Shown: in pieces, positions 36,318-43,973 of the stretch | How the letters are laid out: each line of letters starts with the position of its first letter | Numbering within the stretch: the first letter of the stretch is position 1 | Source: Streptomyces sp. NBC_00250 | GTDB lineage: Bacteria > Actinomycetota > Actinomycetes > Streptomycetales > Streptomycetaceae | DNA length: 64,000 nt | Direction of reading: 5' to 3' | Assembly: GCF_036192275.1 (NCBI RefSeq) | Contig: NZ_CP108088.1 | Location: 1,798,001-1,862,000, forward strand | Position numbers and translations under genes: made by a program | The notes under the pieces: generated by a model | The model's database searches: none | What the model saw: the letters and a program-made list of their open reading frames with translations, nothing else | What the model was told of the DNA's origin: nothing

Positions 36318-37391
36318 CCTGCCCTTCTCGCCCGAGGCCCAGCAGGAGCCGTCGGACGTGCAGTCCACCGTGTCGTACGAGCCGTTGTCGATGGTGTGCC
36401 AGGTGCGGCCGCCGTCCGTGGTGAGGTCCGTGCCGGTCGGGCCGACGGCGAGCGCCGCGTGCCTGCTGTGCGGGAGCCAGGCGACGCCGGAGCGGTAGGC
36501 GGGCGGCGGTGTGGCCGAGGCGCGCCAGCTGCGGCCCCCGTCGCCGGTGACCGCGCCGGCCTGCGGGGACGGCTGGTCCTTCCGGTAGTCGCCGCCGACG
36601 GCGATGCCGTGCGCGCGGTCGCGGAAGGCGAGGCCGAAGACGCCCCTGGCCGGGTCCCCGGCCGGGATCGGGGAGACGGTGGCGGTCCAGGTCAGCCCCC
36701 GGTCGGCGGAGTGGAGCACGCGCGCGGTGGCCCCGCCGCCCGTCGCCAGCCACACGTCGCGCGGACCGGCCGACACCAGGCACTGACCGCTCGCCGCGAA
36801 GCCCGCCTCGCCGGGGAGTGCGTCCGGCATCCCGGCGTTCGGCAGGACCTGCCAGGAGCGGCCGCCGTCGCGGGTGGAGAGGATGCGGTACTTCCCGTCG
36901 ACGGGGTCGCTCATCGCGAGCCCGTGCCGGCGGTCGAAGAACGTCATGCAGTCGTAGAAGGCACGCGGATCGGTGTTGCGGAAGGACTCGGTCCAGGTGG
37001 CGCCGCCGTCCTCGGTGCGCAGCACCCGCGAGGCCTCGCCCTCGCCGATGGCGAGGACGACGGCCCGGCGGGCGTCGAAGGCCTCCACGTCGCGGAACTC
37101 CAGCTCGGCCGCGCCGGGCGGTGAGACGTTTCGCCAGCTCCGGCCGCCGTCGGTGGTCCGCAGCACCGTGCCCTTGGAGCCGGCGGCCCAGGCGGTCCGG
37201 CGGTCGACGGGGGCGAGCCCCCGGAAGCGGGCGTCGGTACCGGTCGGTGTCAGCTGCCAGCCCGCCGTGTTCGTCTCGGTCGCTGCCGCGGGGGTCTCCC
37301 CGGCTCGCGCAGGGGCGGCCAGGGTCAGCGCGAGCGCCGCCCCGATCAGCCCCACCGACATCATTCGTCTCGTCTTCCCCATGGACGTCAT
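36297..37391 (-). CDS. Secreted BNR/Ycf48-like beta-propeller protein
   Basis: A 364 aa exported protein. The signal peptide is about 1-33 (MSVGLIGAALALTLAAPARA). The mature protein contains at least five BNR-type blades of the pattern S/T-x-D-x-G-x-(S/T)-W: TTDGGRSW, TEDGGATW, STRDGGRSW, SADRGLTW, TGDGGRSW and TTDGGRTW. This gives a beta propeller related to the photosystem II factor Ycf48 and to sialidases, but without the sialidase Arg triad in view. The role is unknown; extracellular binding is likely. Start 37391 has no clear ribosome-binding site; the internal ATG 37382 is an alternative. Confidence 0.87.
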   Translation of the reverse strand: MTSMGKTRRMMSVGLIGAALALTLAAPARAGETPAAATETNTAGWQLTPTGTDARFRGLAPVDRRTAWAAGSKGTVLRTTDGGRSWRNVSPPGAAELEFRDVEAFDARRAVVLAIGEGEASRVLRTEDGGATWTESFRNTDPRAFYDCMTFFDRRHGLAMSDPVDGKYRILSTRDGGRSWQVLPNAGMPDALPGEAGFAASGQCLVSAGPRDVWLATGGGATARVLHSADRGLTWTATVSPIPAGDPARGVFGLAFRDRAHGIAVGGDYRKDQPSPQAGAVTGDGGRSWRASATPPPAYRSGVAWLPHSRHAALAVGPTGTDLTTDGGRTWHTIDNGSYDTVDCTSDGSCWASGEKGRIARLGR

Positions 37392-37466
37392 GGCGCCGGA
37401 AGCTAGTACCCCCGACCGCTCCCCGTCCAGGGTGCGTCCCCCGCCGGGCGTTCCTAGGCTGGTGTC

Positions 37467-37931
37467 ATGACCGACCGCACGAGTGAGCGCGGGCCCGACG
37501 AGAAGCCGAAGCTCAAGGAGTACGAGGGCGAGGGCATCACCGTCACTTTCGAGCCGCGCCGGTGTCTGCACGCGGCCGAGTGCGTGCACGGGCTGCCCGA
37601 GGCCTTCGACCTCTCCCGGCGTCCGTGGGTGCAGCCCGACGCCGCCGAGGCCGGTCTGGTGGCGGAGGTCGTCCGCCGTTGCCCCTCGGGTGCGCTCCAG
37701 TACCACCCGGCGGACGGCTCCGTCGAGCACCCGGACTCCCCCACGTCCGTGCGTCGTACGTCTTCCGGCCAGCTGGTGATGCGCGGGGACCTGCTGGTGA
37801 CCGGCGTACACGGCGACCGGCACGAGACCCGCGTGATGCTCTGCGGCTGCGGAGCCTCGGGAAACCAGCCGTACTGCGACCATTCGGGCCCCTGCACCGA
37901 ACCGGACGACGACATCCCCGACCAGCGCTGA
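37467..37931 (+). CDS. Iron-sulfur protein with mono-cluster and CDGSH domains
   Basis: A 154 aa protein with two Fe-S modules. The N-terminal half (about 20-85) has the cysteines of a (4Fe-4S) mono-cluster ferredoxin-like domain: RRCLHAAECVHG and VRRCPSGALQY. The C-terminal half (about 100-145) has the CDGSH motif CGCGASGNQPYCDHSG, which binds a 2Fe-2S cluster through three Cys and one His. Probable role is electron transfer or cluster handling in the cytosol. TAGGCT at 37455-37460 lies 6 nt before the ATG, so it is probably leaderless. The stop codon begins a 10-bp tandem repeat. Confidence 0.88.
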   Translation: MTDRTSERGPDEKPKLKEYEGEGITVTFEPRRCLHAAECVHGLPEAFDLSRRPWVQPDAAEAGLVAEVVRRCPSGALQYHPADGSVEHPDSPTSVRRTSSGQLVMRGDLLVTGVHGDRHETRVMLCGCGASGNQPYCDHSGPCTEPDDDIPDQR

Positions 37932-37963
37932 CCGGCGCTGACCTGCGCTGACCTGCGCCGATT
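37924..37963. repeat. 10-bp tandem repeat beginning at a stop codon
   Basis: AGCGCTGACC, GGCGCTGACC, TGCGCTGACC and a degenerate TGCGCCGATT in a row. Unit 1 includes the TGA of the Fe-S gene. Confidence 0.8.
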
Positions 37964-38114
37964 CGCTCAGCGCGCCGCTGAGGACCGGCGGTGACGCAGG
38001 TCACGTACATCCGGAGTGCACGTTCCGCCTGCTCCGCTCGTCTTGTCAGGTGTCAGGTGCCCTGGTGTCGGGGAGACGCACAGGATCCGAAGCCCGCGTG
38101 AAAGGAGCCGGTCC

Positions 38115-38531
38115 TTGTCCGCCGTCATCGAGCAGGCCGTCCAGGCCCGTCTGGTCGCATCCGCTCCGCGGATGGAGACCGTCCCCGCCACCCTGCGGTA
38201 CGACCGCGAGGACCCGTACGCCGTGAGCATGGCCTTCCCGCCCCCGGCGACCCTGGAGGGCGTCGAGGTCTCCTGGGCCTTCGCCCGTGAGCTGCTCGTC
38301 CAGGGCGTCGAGCGCCCGGCCGGGGTGGGGGACGTACGCCTGCGTCCGTACGGGTACGACCGCACGGTGGTCGAGTTCCACGCCCCGGAGGGGGTGGCCA
38401 TGGTCCATGTCCGGACCTCGGAGCTGCGCCTCTTCCTGGAGCGTTCGCAGCACCTGGTGCCGGCGGGGCGCGAGCACCAGTACCTGGACTGGGACCAGAA
38501 TCTGGCGGAGCTGCTGCGCGAGCGCCCGTAG
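38115..38531 (+). CDS. ssgD: SsgA-like sporulation/cell-division regulator (SsgD-type)
   Basis: A 138 aa SsgA-like protein, a family confined to sporulating actinomycetes that guides septum placement and cell-wall processes. Family signature: LRYDREDPYAVSMAF, VSWAFARELLVQGV and the C-terminal FLERSQHLVPAGREHQYLDW. The start is TTG 38115, supported by AAAGGAG 8 nt upstream and by the length of other SsgA-like proteins. The ssgD symbol rests on similarity of gene neighbourhood to SCO6722 as I recall it and is less certain than the family. Confidence 0.86.
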   Translation: MSAVIEQAVQARLVASAPRMETVPATLRYDREDPYAVSMAFPPPATLEGVEVSWAFARELLVQGVERPAGVGDVRLRPYGYDRTVVEFHAPEGVAMVHVRTSELRLFLERSQHLVPAGREHQYLDWDQNLAELLRERP

Positions 38532-38630
38532 CTTCCGGTCCCGGGTCGCCCCACGGGTCACCCCGTAAATCGTTTGCCGCCCTTTCGCGCTCCGGCGTAC
38601 CGTTCCTCTCGTATTGGTCGTCGTCTGATC

Positions 38631-38653
38631 GGAGAAGGACGTTGCTCGTCTGA
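38631..38653 (+). CDS. Three-codon leader ORF upstream of the ABC-F gene
   Basis: GGAGAAGG (38631-38638) is followed by TTG CTC GTC TGA (38642-38653), encoding fMet-Leu-Val. The ribosome-binding site is one of the best in the window, yet it serves a three-codon frame 154 nt before the ABC-F start. Its stop overlaps the arm of a leader hairpin. This fits the short leader peptides used to sense ribosome-stalling antibiotics. Translation is inferred, not shown. Confidence 0.5.
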
Positions 38654-38758
38654 GGTTGCGAGACACCGTGCCGCGCGTGCCCCCTGTGCCGCGTGTGCCG
38701 TTCTCGACCTCGGCGTACGAGCCGTTCTTACGACAGACAGCCCGCGCCCCGGTGTCTC
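38652..38758 (+). promoter_or_regulatory. Alternative hairpins in the ABC-F leader (candidate attenuator)
   Basis: Stem A: GAGGT-CGAGA (38652-38663, TG bulge) with TCTCGACCTC (38702-38711). Stem B: GAGACACCG (38660-38668) with CGGTGTCTC (38750-38758), extended by GCGCG/CGCGC. Both use 38660-38663, so they exclude each other. No U tract follows stem B. Confidence 0.5.
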
Positions 38759-38807
38759 CACGCGTCGCATCACGTCACGCCTGCGCTCACGCATCCGGGA
38801 GGCCCCT

Positions 38808-40451
38808 ATGGCGCATCACCCCACTTTCATCACCTGCACCTCTCTCTCCTTCTCCTGGCCCGACGGCACCGAGGTCCTCGACGACTTCCGGCTCGCGGTC
38901 GGCCCCGGCCGCACCGGGCTCGTCGGACTCAACGGCTCCGGCAAGTCCACGCTCCTGAAGCTCATCGCGGGCGAACTGACCCCGGCCTCCGGCACGGTCC
39001 GGGTCACCGGCGAGCTCGGCCACCTGCCCCAGAACCTGGTTCTGGACACGTCCCGGCGGGTGGACGAGATCCTCGGCATCGCGGCGAAGCGGGCCGCCCT
39101 GCACGCCATCGAGGCGGGCGACCCGGCGGTGGAGCACTTCACCGCCCTCGCCGACGACTGGGACGTGGAGGAGCGGGCCCGCGCCACCCTCGACCAGCTC
39201 GGGCTCGGCGCCGTCGGCCTCGACCGGACCGTCGGTGAGGTCTCGGGCGGCGAGTCCGTCCTGCTGAGGCTCGCCGCGCTGCTGCTCGCCCGCCCCGATG
39301 TCCTGCTGCTGGACGAGCCGACCAACAATCTGGACCGGCACGCCCGCGCGCGACTGTACGAGGCGGTGGAGAACTGGTCCGGGGTCCTGGTCGTGGTCAG
39401 CCACGACCGTGAACTCCTGGAGCGGGTCGACCAGATCGCCGATCTGCGGGACGGCTCCGTCACCTGGTACGGCGGCGCCTGGTCCGACTACGAGGCCGCA
39501 CTCGCCGCCGAACAGGACGCGGCGGAGCGGATGGTGCGGGTCGCCGAGGCCGACGTCCAGCGACAGAAGCGGGAACTCGCCGAATCCCAGATGAAGTTGG
39601 CCCGCCGTAAGCGCTATGCGCAGAAGAGCTTCGACAACAAGGTCGTCCCGAAGATCGTGGCGAACAACCGCAAGAGCGAGGCCCAGGTCTCGGCCGGCAA
39701 ACACCGGGCGCTGCACACGGAGCGGCTTTCGGAGGCACGGGAGCGGCTCGACGCGGCGGTGGAGGCGGTGCGGGACGACGACGAGATCCGGGTCGAGCTG
39801 CCGCGCACCTCGGTGCCGCCGGGACGCGAGGTGCTGTTCCTGCGGGACCTGGAGCTGCGGTACGGGGCCCGGGTGGCCGGCGAGTTCGAGCTGCGGGGTC
39901 CGGAGCGGATCGCGCTGGTCGGCAGGAACGGCGCCGGGAAGACGACGCTGCTGCGGACGATCGCCGGGGACCTCGAACCGCAGTCGGGCGAGGCGGACGC
40001 GCGGGTGCCGCTCCGCTTCCTGCCGCAGCGACTCGATGTCCTCGACGACGGGTTGAGCGTGGTGGAGAACGTGGCCCGGTTCGCGCCCACGGCGACGGGG
40101 AACGCGATCAGGGCGCGGCTTGCACGGTTTCTGTTCCGGGGCGCGAGGGCGGATCAGCCCGTCGGCACCCTGTCGGGCGGAGAGCGGTTCCGGGCGACGC
40201 TCGCGGCGCTGCTCCTCGCGGAGCCGGCTCCACAGCTGCTGATGCTGGACGAGCCGACGAACAACCTGGACATGGCGTCGGTACGGAAGCTGACGGCGGC
40301 CCTCGACGCGTACGAAGGGGCGCTGATCGTGGCGAGCCACGACGTGACGTTCCTGGAGTCACTGGGGATCACCCGCTGGCTGCTGCTCGACGGTGAGCTG
40401 CGGCCGACGACGGTGGAGGAGGTGCGGGGGACGGCGTCGAGTCCTCGGTAG
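38808..40451 (+). CDS. ABC-F family ATPase, antibiotic-resistance type
   Basis: A 547 aa duplicated ABC ATPase. Domain 1: GLNGSGKST near residue 46, VSGGESVLLRL, LLLDEPTNNLD. The linker is long and charged (RQKRELAESQMKLARRKRYA through KHRALHTERL), as in ribosome-protection ABC-F proteins. Domain 2: GRNGAGKTT, LSGGERFRATL, LMLDEPTNNLD. GGGAGG precedes ATG 38808. The leader with a three-codon ORF and competing stems suggests induction by ribosome-targeting drugs. I recall an S. coelicolor homologue (Sco6720) described as such a protein, which I cannot verify here. The stop codon lies in a 17-bp tandem repeat. Confidence 0.92.
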   Translation: MAHHPTFITCTSLSFSWPDGTEVLDDFRLAVGPGRTGLVGLNGSGKSTLLKLIAGELTPASGTVRVTGELGHLPQNLVLDTSRRVDEILGIAAKRAALHAIEAGDPAVEHFTALADDWDVEERARATLDQLGLGAVGLDRTVGEVSGGESVLLRLAALLLARPDVLLLDEPTNNLDRHARARLYEAVENWSGVLVVVSHDRELLERVDQIADLRDGSVTWYGGAWSDYEAALAAEQDAAERMVRVAEADVQRQKRELAESQMKLARRKRYAQKSFDNKVVPKIVANNRKSEAQVSAGKHRALHTERLSEARERLDAAVEAVRDDDEIRVELPRTSVPPGREVLFLRDLELRYGARVAGEFELRGPERIALVGRNGAGKTTLLRTIAGDLEPQSGEADARVPLRFLPQRLDVLDDGLSVVENVARFAPTATGNAIRARLARFLFRGARADQPVGTLSGGERFRATLAALLLAEPAPQLLMLDEPTNNLDMASVRKLTAALDAYEGALIVASHDVTFLESLGITRWLLLDGELRPTTVEEVRGTASSPR

Positions 40452-40515
40452 GGGCACGGCCTCGGCAGGGGCGCGGCCTCGGTAGGGGCGCGGCCTCGGC
40501 AGGGGCGCGGCCTCG
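40448..40515. repeat. 17-bp tandem repeat beginning at a stop codon
   Basis: Four units of 17 bp, (G)(T/C)AGGGGC(A/G)CGGCCTCG, at 40448-40464, 40465-40481, 40482-40498 and 40499-40515. The first includes the TAG stop of the ABC-F gene (40449-40451). Confidence 0.88.
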
Positions 40516-40538
40516 GCAGGACGGAACGAGCGCCGCCT

Positions 40539-41000
40539 CTAGCGGTGGAGTAACGCCCAGGATTTCGTGCCGCCGCCCGGAGTGAGGACGGGGGCGAGTC
40601 CCCAGTCCCCTCCGTGCGCGTCGACCGCCGCGGCCAGCAGCCACATGCTGCGGCTGCGGCGGCCGCGGCATTCCTCGGCCGCGGTGGGCGAGTTGTGGGC
40701 CGGATGCTGGTCGTAGAGCACGATCCTCAGCGCCTCGAACTGCCATCGGACGCGCAGGATCATCTCCCGGTCGGGGGTGAACCGGTAGGCCGCGGCGACG
40801 AGCTCGGAGGCGGCGAGGGCGGCGGTCTCACAGAGGTCGTCGAGACCGTGCCGATCGAGGAGCGACTCGATCGACCGGCGCGCGAGTCCGGCACAGTAGG
40901 CCCCTCCGGGGAGGAGCATCGAGTAGCTGAGGTTCTCCGTGGCGGGGGGTATCGGCCCGGCCGCGACGGCGGACGGGAGGCAACGCAGGGCGCCCTTCAT
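40539..41000 (-). CDS. Degenerate HATPase-like protein of a WhiJ-type regulatory set
   Basis: A 153 aa protein that aligns with stand-alone anti-sigma-type ATPases: CETAALAASELVAAAYRFTP where active members have SELVTNAVxH, then RGRRSRSMWLLAAAVDAHGGDWG and a C-terminal GGGTKSWALL. The N-box Asn is replaced by Ala and the G2 glycines are missing, so ATP binding is doubtful; it may act as a binding protein only. ATG 41000 is used; GTG 41012 would add four residues. It is divergent from the XRE regulator with about 180 bp between starts. Confidence 0.78.
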   Translation of the reverse strand: MKGALRCLPSAVAAGPIPPATENLSYSMLLPGGAYCAGLARRSIESLLDRHGLDDLCETAALAASELVAAAYRFTPDREMILRVRWQFEALRIVLYDQHPAHNSPTAAEECRGRRSRSMWLLAAAVDAHGGDWGLAPVLTPGGGTKSWALLHR

Positions 41001-41180
41001 CGGGTTGCTCACATTTCCTGTGCATGGGGGGGTGCATGGGGGTCCCTCCACACGGTCGGTAGCCCCGTGTGAGACTGACGCTACCGACCGTAGCGCACGA
41101 TCGGAGCACGGTGCTACTACTTGCGGGCACTCGTGCCATTCCGGCCATATCGCCGTCACATGACGAAGGGGAGAGCGAGC

Positions 41181-42032
41181 GTGCCACCCAGGAGCAGCCC
41201 GACCGCGCGACAGCAGCGACTCGGCAGCGAACTGCGCAGACTTCGCGAACAATCGGGGATGCCGGCCCAGCAGGCCGCCGCCCTCCTGGGCGTCGACCGC
41301 ACCCGTATCCCCCACATCGAGTCGGGCCGCTTCGGCATCAGCGCCGAGCGCGTCCGCACCCTGGCCTTCAACTACGGCTGCCCGGACACCGGACTCGTCG
41401 ACCTCCTCGCCGCCATGGCGCACGAGCGGGACCGCGGCTGGTGGGAGGAGCACCGCGGGCTGCTGCCGCCCGCACTCATCGACATCGCGGAACTGGAGTA
41501 CCACTCTTGGGAGTTGCACACCGCCGTCACCACCCACATCCCGGGTCTGCTGCAGACCGAGGAGCACGCGCGAGCGGTCTTCGACACCGCCGTCCCTCCC
41601 CTGCCGGGGCCCGACCTGGAAGCCCGGCTCGCCCTGCGGCTCCGCCGCCAGGAAGTCCTCGACCGGGACCGACCCGTCCAGTACGAGGCCGTGATCCACG
41701 AGGCGGCGCTGCGCATGCAGTTCGGCGGACCCAAGGTCGCGCGGGAGCAACTGGAGCGCATACTGGCGCACTCCGAGCGGGACACGGTCTCCGTGCGGGT
41801 CATCCCCTTCGCCGCGGGGGGTTTCCCGGGGGCGGGCCAGTCGTTCACTTATGTGGCCGCGCCCGTGGCACAGCTAGACACCGTGCAGCTCGACTCCTCC
41901 CACGGATCACTCCTCCTCGACGCGGATATGCAACTGCGCCGATACCGGGGCCTGTTGGAACGACTGCGCGGGCTCGCCCTGTCCACGGACGAGTCACGTA
42001 CGTTCGTCCGCACCGTCGCCCAGGAACTGTGA
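41181..42032 (+). CDS. XRE family regulator with DUF5753 domain (WhiJ-like)
   Basis: A 283 aa regulator. The N-terminal HTH (about 8-70) has LGSELRRLREQSGMPAQQAA and VDRTRIPHIESGRFGISAER. DUF5753 spans about 85-280: WWEEHRGLLPPALIDIAELE, THIPGLLQTEEHARAVF and LERILAHSERDTVSVRVIPF. GTG 41181 follows GGGGAGA and is preferred to ATG 41160, which lacks a site. It is followed 15 bp later by a DUF397-like gene and faces an ATPase-like gene: the WhiJ-type set of DNA-binding protein, small BldB/DUF397 partner and anti-sigma-like ATPase. Confidence 0.88.
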   Translation: MPPRSSPTARQQRLGSELRRLREQSGMPAQQAAALLGVDRTRIPHIESGRFGISAERVRTLAFNYGCPDTGLVDLLAAMAHERDRGWWEEHRGLLPPALIDIAELEYHSWELHTAVTTHIPGLLQTEEHARAVFDTAVPPLPGPDLEARLALRLRRQEVLDRDRPVQYEAVIHEAALRMQFGGPKVAREQLERILAHSERDTVSVRVIPFAAGGFPGAGQSFTYVAAPVAQLDTVQLDSSHGSLLLDADMQLRRYRGLLERLRGLALSTDESRTFVRTVAQEL

Positions 42033-42047
42033 AGGACCCCCCACACG

Positions 42048-42320
42048 ATGAACCTCACGACCGCCGCCACCGCGATCACCACCTCCACCACCACCGGCCT
42101 CGTCGCCACCCGGTCCGCCGTCGACGCCGCCGTCGAGATCGACTGGGACGAGGCCTTCTGCAGCGAGGGCGCCAACTGCTTCCGGTTCGGCCTCGACGAC
42201 ACGGGCCGGGCGTACATCGGCTCGACCCTGACCCCGGGCGCGCACGTCAGCGACTCGGTGGAGGCGCTGCGGGCGCTGATCCGCGCGGTGAAGGCCGGCG
42301 CCGCCGACCACCTGCTCTGA
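42048..42320 (+). CDS. Small DUF397/BldB-like partner protein
   Basis: A 90 aa acidic protein. After a Thr-rich N-terminus (TTAATAITTSTTT) come IDWDEAFCSEGANCFRFG, GRAYIGSTLTPGAHV and ALRALIRAVKAGAADHLL. It keeps the DUF397 order of a Cys-containing strand, an R/G-x-S/D turn and a C-terminal helix, but is diverged from the classical WxKSSxSG family. GAAGGA precedes the ATG. It is 15 bp downstream of the XRE gene and probably forms an antagonist pair with it. Confidence 0.75.
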   Translation: MNLTTAATAITTSTTTGLVATRSAVDAAVEIDWDEAFCSEGANCFRFGLDDTGRAYIGSTLTPGAHVSDSVEALRALIRAVKAGAADHLL

Positions 42321-42541
42321 CCGGACGGCCGCCCGCCGATCCGGCACCGGACAGCCATCCGCTTCGGGCCGCGGCCGACAGCACCGCGCGGCCGGACGTC
42401 TGCTCTCCGTAGTTGTTCCGATGGCCGATACAGGGCTCCCGGGACGTGACCTGCATCTCCGGCGCCCCATCCGAGCAGCGCACATAACGGAACGTAACCG
42501 GACATCGCCGGGACGGGCTTGGCCGACGCCTTACGGAGCCT

Positions 42542-42576
42542 TAACCTACGGTCTCGTAACCTACGAATCCGTAGGT
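42542..42576. promoter_or_regulatory. Operator-like nested repeats upstream of the desaturase
   Basis: ACCTACGG (42544-42551) and CCGTAGGT (42569-42576) are a perfect inverted repeat with a 17-nt centre, inside which CGTA/TACG (42555-42565) forms a smaller one. TAACCTACG also occurs twice as a direct repeat (42542-42550 and 42557-42565). The site starts 70 bp before the gene. Confidence 0.6.
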
Positions 42577-42612
42577 ATGCCCGTATGCCCTTCTCCGTCC
42601 CCAGGAGTCCCC

Positions 42613-43587
42613 GTGACGCTCACCTCTCCCCACCTCGGCAGCTCGACAGGGTGGACCGATGCGCGGCTGCTCTACGCGCTGGAAGAGGTCGTGGAGAAGG
42701 AGCTCAACCGGCACCTCAAGGTCACCAAGGACTGGATGCCGCACGAGTACGTGCCCTGGTCCGACGCCCGCAACTTCCCCGGCTTCTTCGAGGACGGCGA
42801 GGCCTGGGACCCGGCGCAGTCCAAGGTGACCGACATCGGCAAGATCGCCCTCGTGGTCAACCTGCTCACCGAGGACAACCTCCCGAGCTACCACCACGAG
42901 ATCGCCAGCCTCTTCGGCCGCGACGGCGCCTGGGGCACCTGGGTGCACCGCTGGACCGCCGAGGAGGGCCGGCACGGCATCGTGATGCGCGACTACCTGC
43001 TCGCCTCGCGCGCCGTCGACCCGGACAAGCTGGAGCAGTTCCGGATGGCGCACATGAGCGAGGGCTTCGAGTCCGACAACCGCCACTCGATGCTGCACTC
43101 CGTGGCGTACGTCGCCTTCCAGGAGCTCGCCACCCGCATCTCGCACCGCAACACCGGTCACCAGTCCGGTGACCCGGTCTGCGACCGGATGCTGTCCCGT
43201 ATCGCCACCGACGAGAACCTGCACATGGTCTTCTACCGCAACCTGCTGGGTGCGGCCTTCGAGATCGCCCCCGACCTGACCATGCAGGCCGTCCGGGACG
43301 TCGTGGTCAACTTCCGGATGCCCGGACACGGCATGCCCGGCTTCGAGCGGGCGGCGGCGCAGATGGCGATCGGCGAGATCTACAACATGCGCATCCACCA
43401 CGACGACGTCCTCCAGCCGGTCCTCCGCTTCCTGAAGGTCCTCCAGATCGAGGGCCTCGGGCCGGAAGGGCTGCAGGCCCAGGAGGAGCTGGGCCTGTAC
43501 ATGAACGGCCTGGACTCCGAGGCGAGCAAGTTCGACGAGAAGCTCGCCGCCCGCAAGGCCCGGATGGCCGCGCGCGCCGCCGGCTGA
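42613..43587 (+). CDS. Acyl-[ACP] desaturase (DesA family, diiron)
   Basis: A 324 aa soluble fatty-acyl-ACP desaturase of the ferritin-like diiron class. The iron-binding helices contain EVVEKELNRH, LTEDNLPSYHHEI, TAEEGRHGIVMRDYL and TDENLHMVFYRN, with the ExxH pairs EEGRH and DENLH. It introduces a cis double bond into acyl-ACP using ferredoxin and oxygen. GTG 42613 follows AGGAG. The promoter region carries nested palindromes and the gene ends at a perfect 44-nt palindrome. Confidence 0.93.
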   Translation: MTLTSPHLGSSTGWTDARLLYALEEVVEKELNRHLKVTKDWMPHEYVPWSDARNFPGFFEDGEAWDPAQSKVTDIGKIALVVNLLTEDNLPSYHHEIASLFGRDGAWGTWVHRWTAEEGRHGIVMRDYLLASRAVDPDKLEQFRMAHMSEGFESDNRHSMLHSVAYVAFQELATRISHRNTGHQSGDPVCDRMLSRIATDENLHMVFYRNLLGAAFEIAPDLTMQAVRDVVVNFRMPGHGMPGFERAAAQMAIGEIYNMRIHHDDVLQPVLRFLKVLQIEGLGPEGLQAQEELGLYMNGLDSEASKFDEKLAARKARMAARAAG

Positions 43588-43622
43588 GCGACCGGTTCGA
43601 CACACGCTCCGAACGCGACCGA

Positions 43623-43666
43623 CGGCACGGGCGCGGCAGGCTGATCAGCCTGCCGCGCCCGTGCCG
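43623..43666 (+). terminator. Terminator of the desaturase gene
   Basis: Perfect 44-nt palindrome; the left arm runs from CGGCACGGGCG to CAGGCTGA (43623-43644) and the right arm from TCAGCCTG to CCCGTGCCG (43645-43666). Confidence 0.92.
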
Positions 43667-43715
43667 CTCCGCACCCGGACCCCTCGTACCCCCGCGCCGA
43701 GGCGTCCGCCGCCGC

Positions 43716-43973
43716 TCAGCCCTGTCGGCGCTTGAGCCGGAACCGCTCCTTCTCCGAGAGCCCGCCCCACACCCCGAAGCGCTCGTCGTGCCTCAGCGCG
43801 TACTCCAGGCAGGCCACCCGCCCCTCACAGGCCCCGCAGAGCTGCTTCGCCTCGCGGGTCGAGGAGCCGGGCGCCGGAAAGAAGAACTCCGGGCCGGCCT
43901 GGGCGCACAGCGCGTTCTCCTGCCAGGTCATGTCGGGCTCCGGTGCGGTCAGTGCGATCGTGTCGGTCTGCAT
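43716..43973 (-). CDS. WhiB-like iron-sulfur transcriptional regulator
   Basis: An 85 aa Wbl protein. The four cluster cysteines are in ALCAQAG and LCGACEGRVACLEYAL (C-x(n)-C-x2-C-x5-C), followed by the turn GVWGGLSEKERFRLKRR, the basic C-terminal tail of the family. It binds a 4Fe-4S cluster and works with the principal sigma factor. Start at MQTDTIAL (43973); ATG 44009 would add 12 residues. By gene order it may correspond to SCO6715, which is from memory. Confidence 0.92.
   Translation of the reverse strand: MQTDTIALTAPEPDMTWQENALCAQAGPEFFFPAPGSSTREAKQLCGACEGRVACLEYALRHDERFGVWGGLSEKERFRLKRRQG

Noticed and set aside
38656..39238. Open frames overlapping the ABC-F leader and gene start
   Set aside because: They run antisense to codon periodicity into the ABC-F gene in other frames and have no start signal; only the three-codon frame has a convincing ribosome-binding site.
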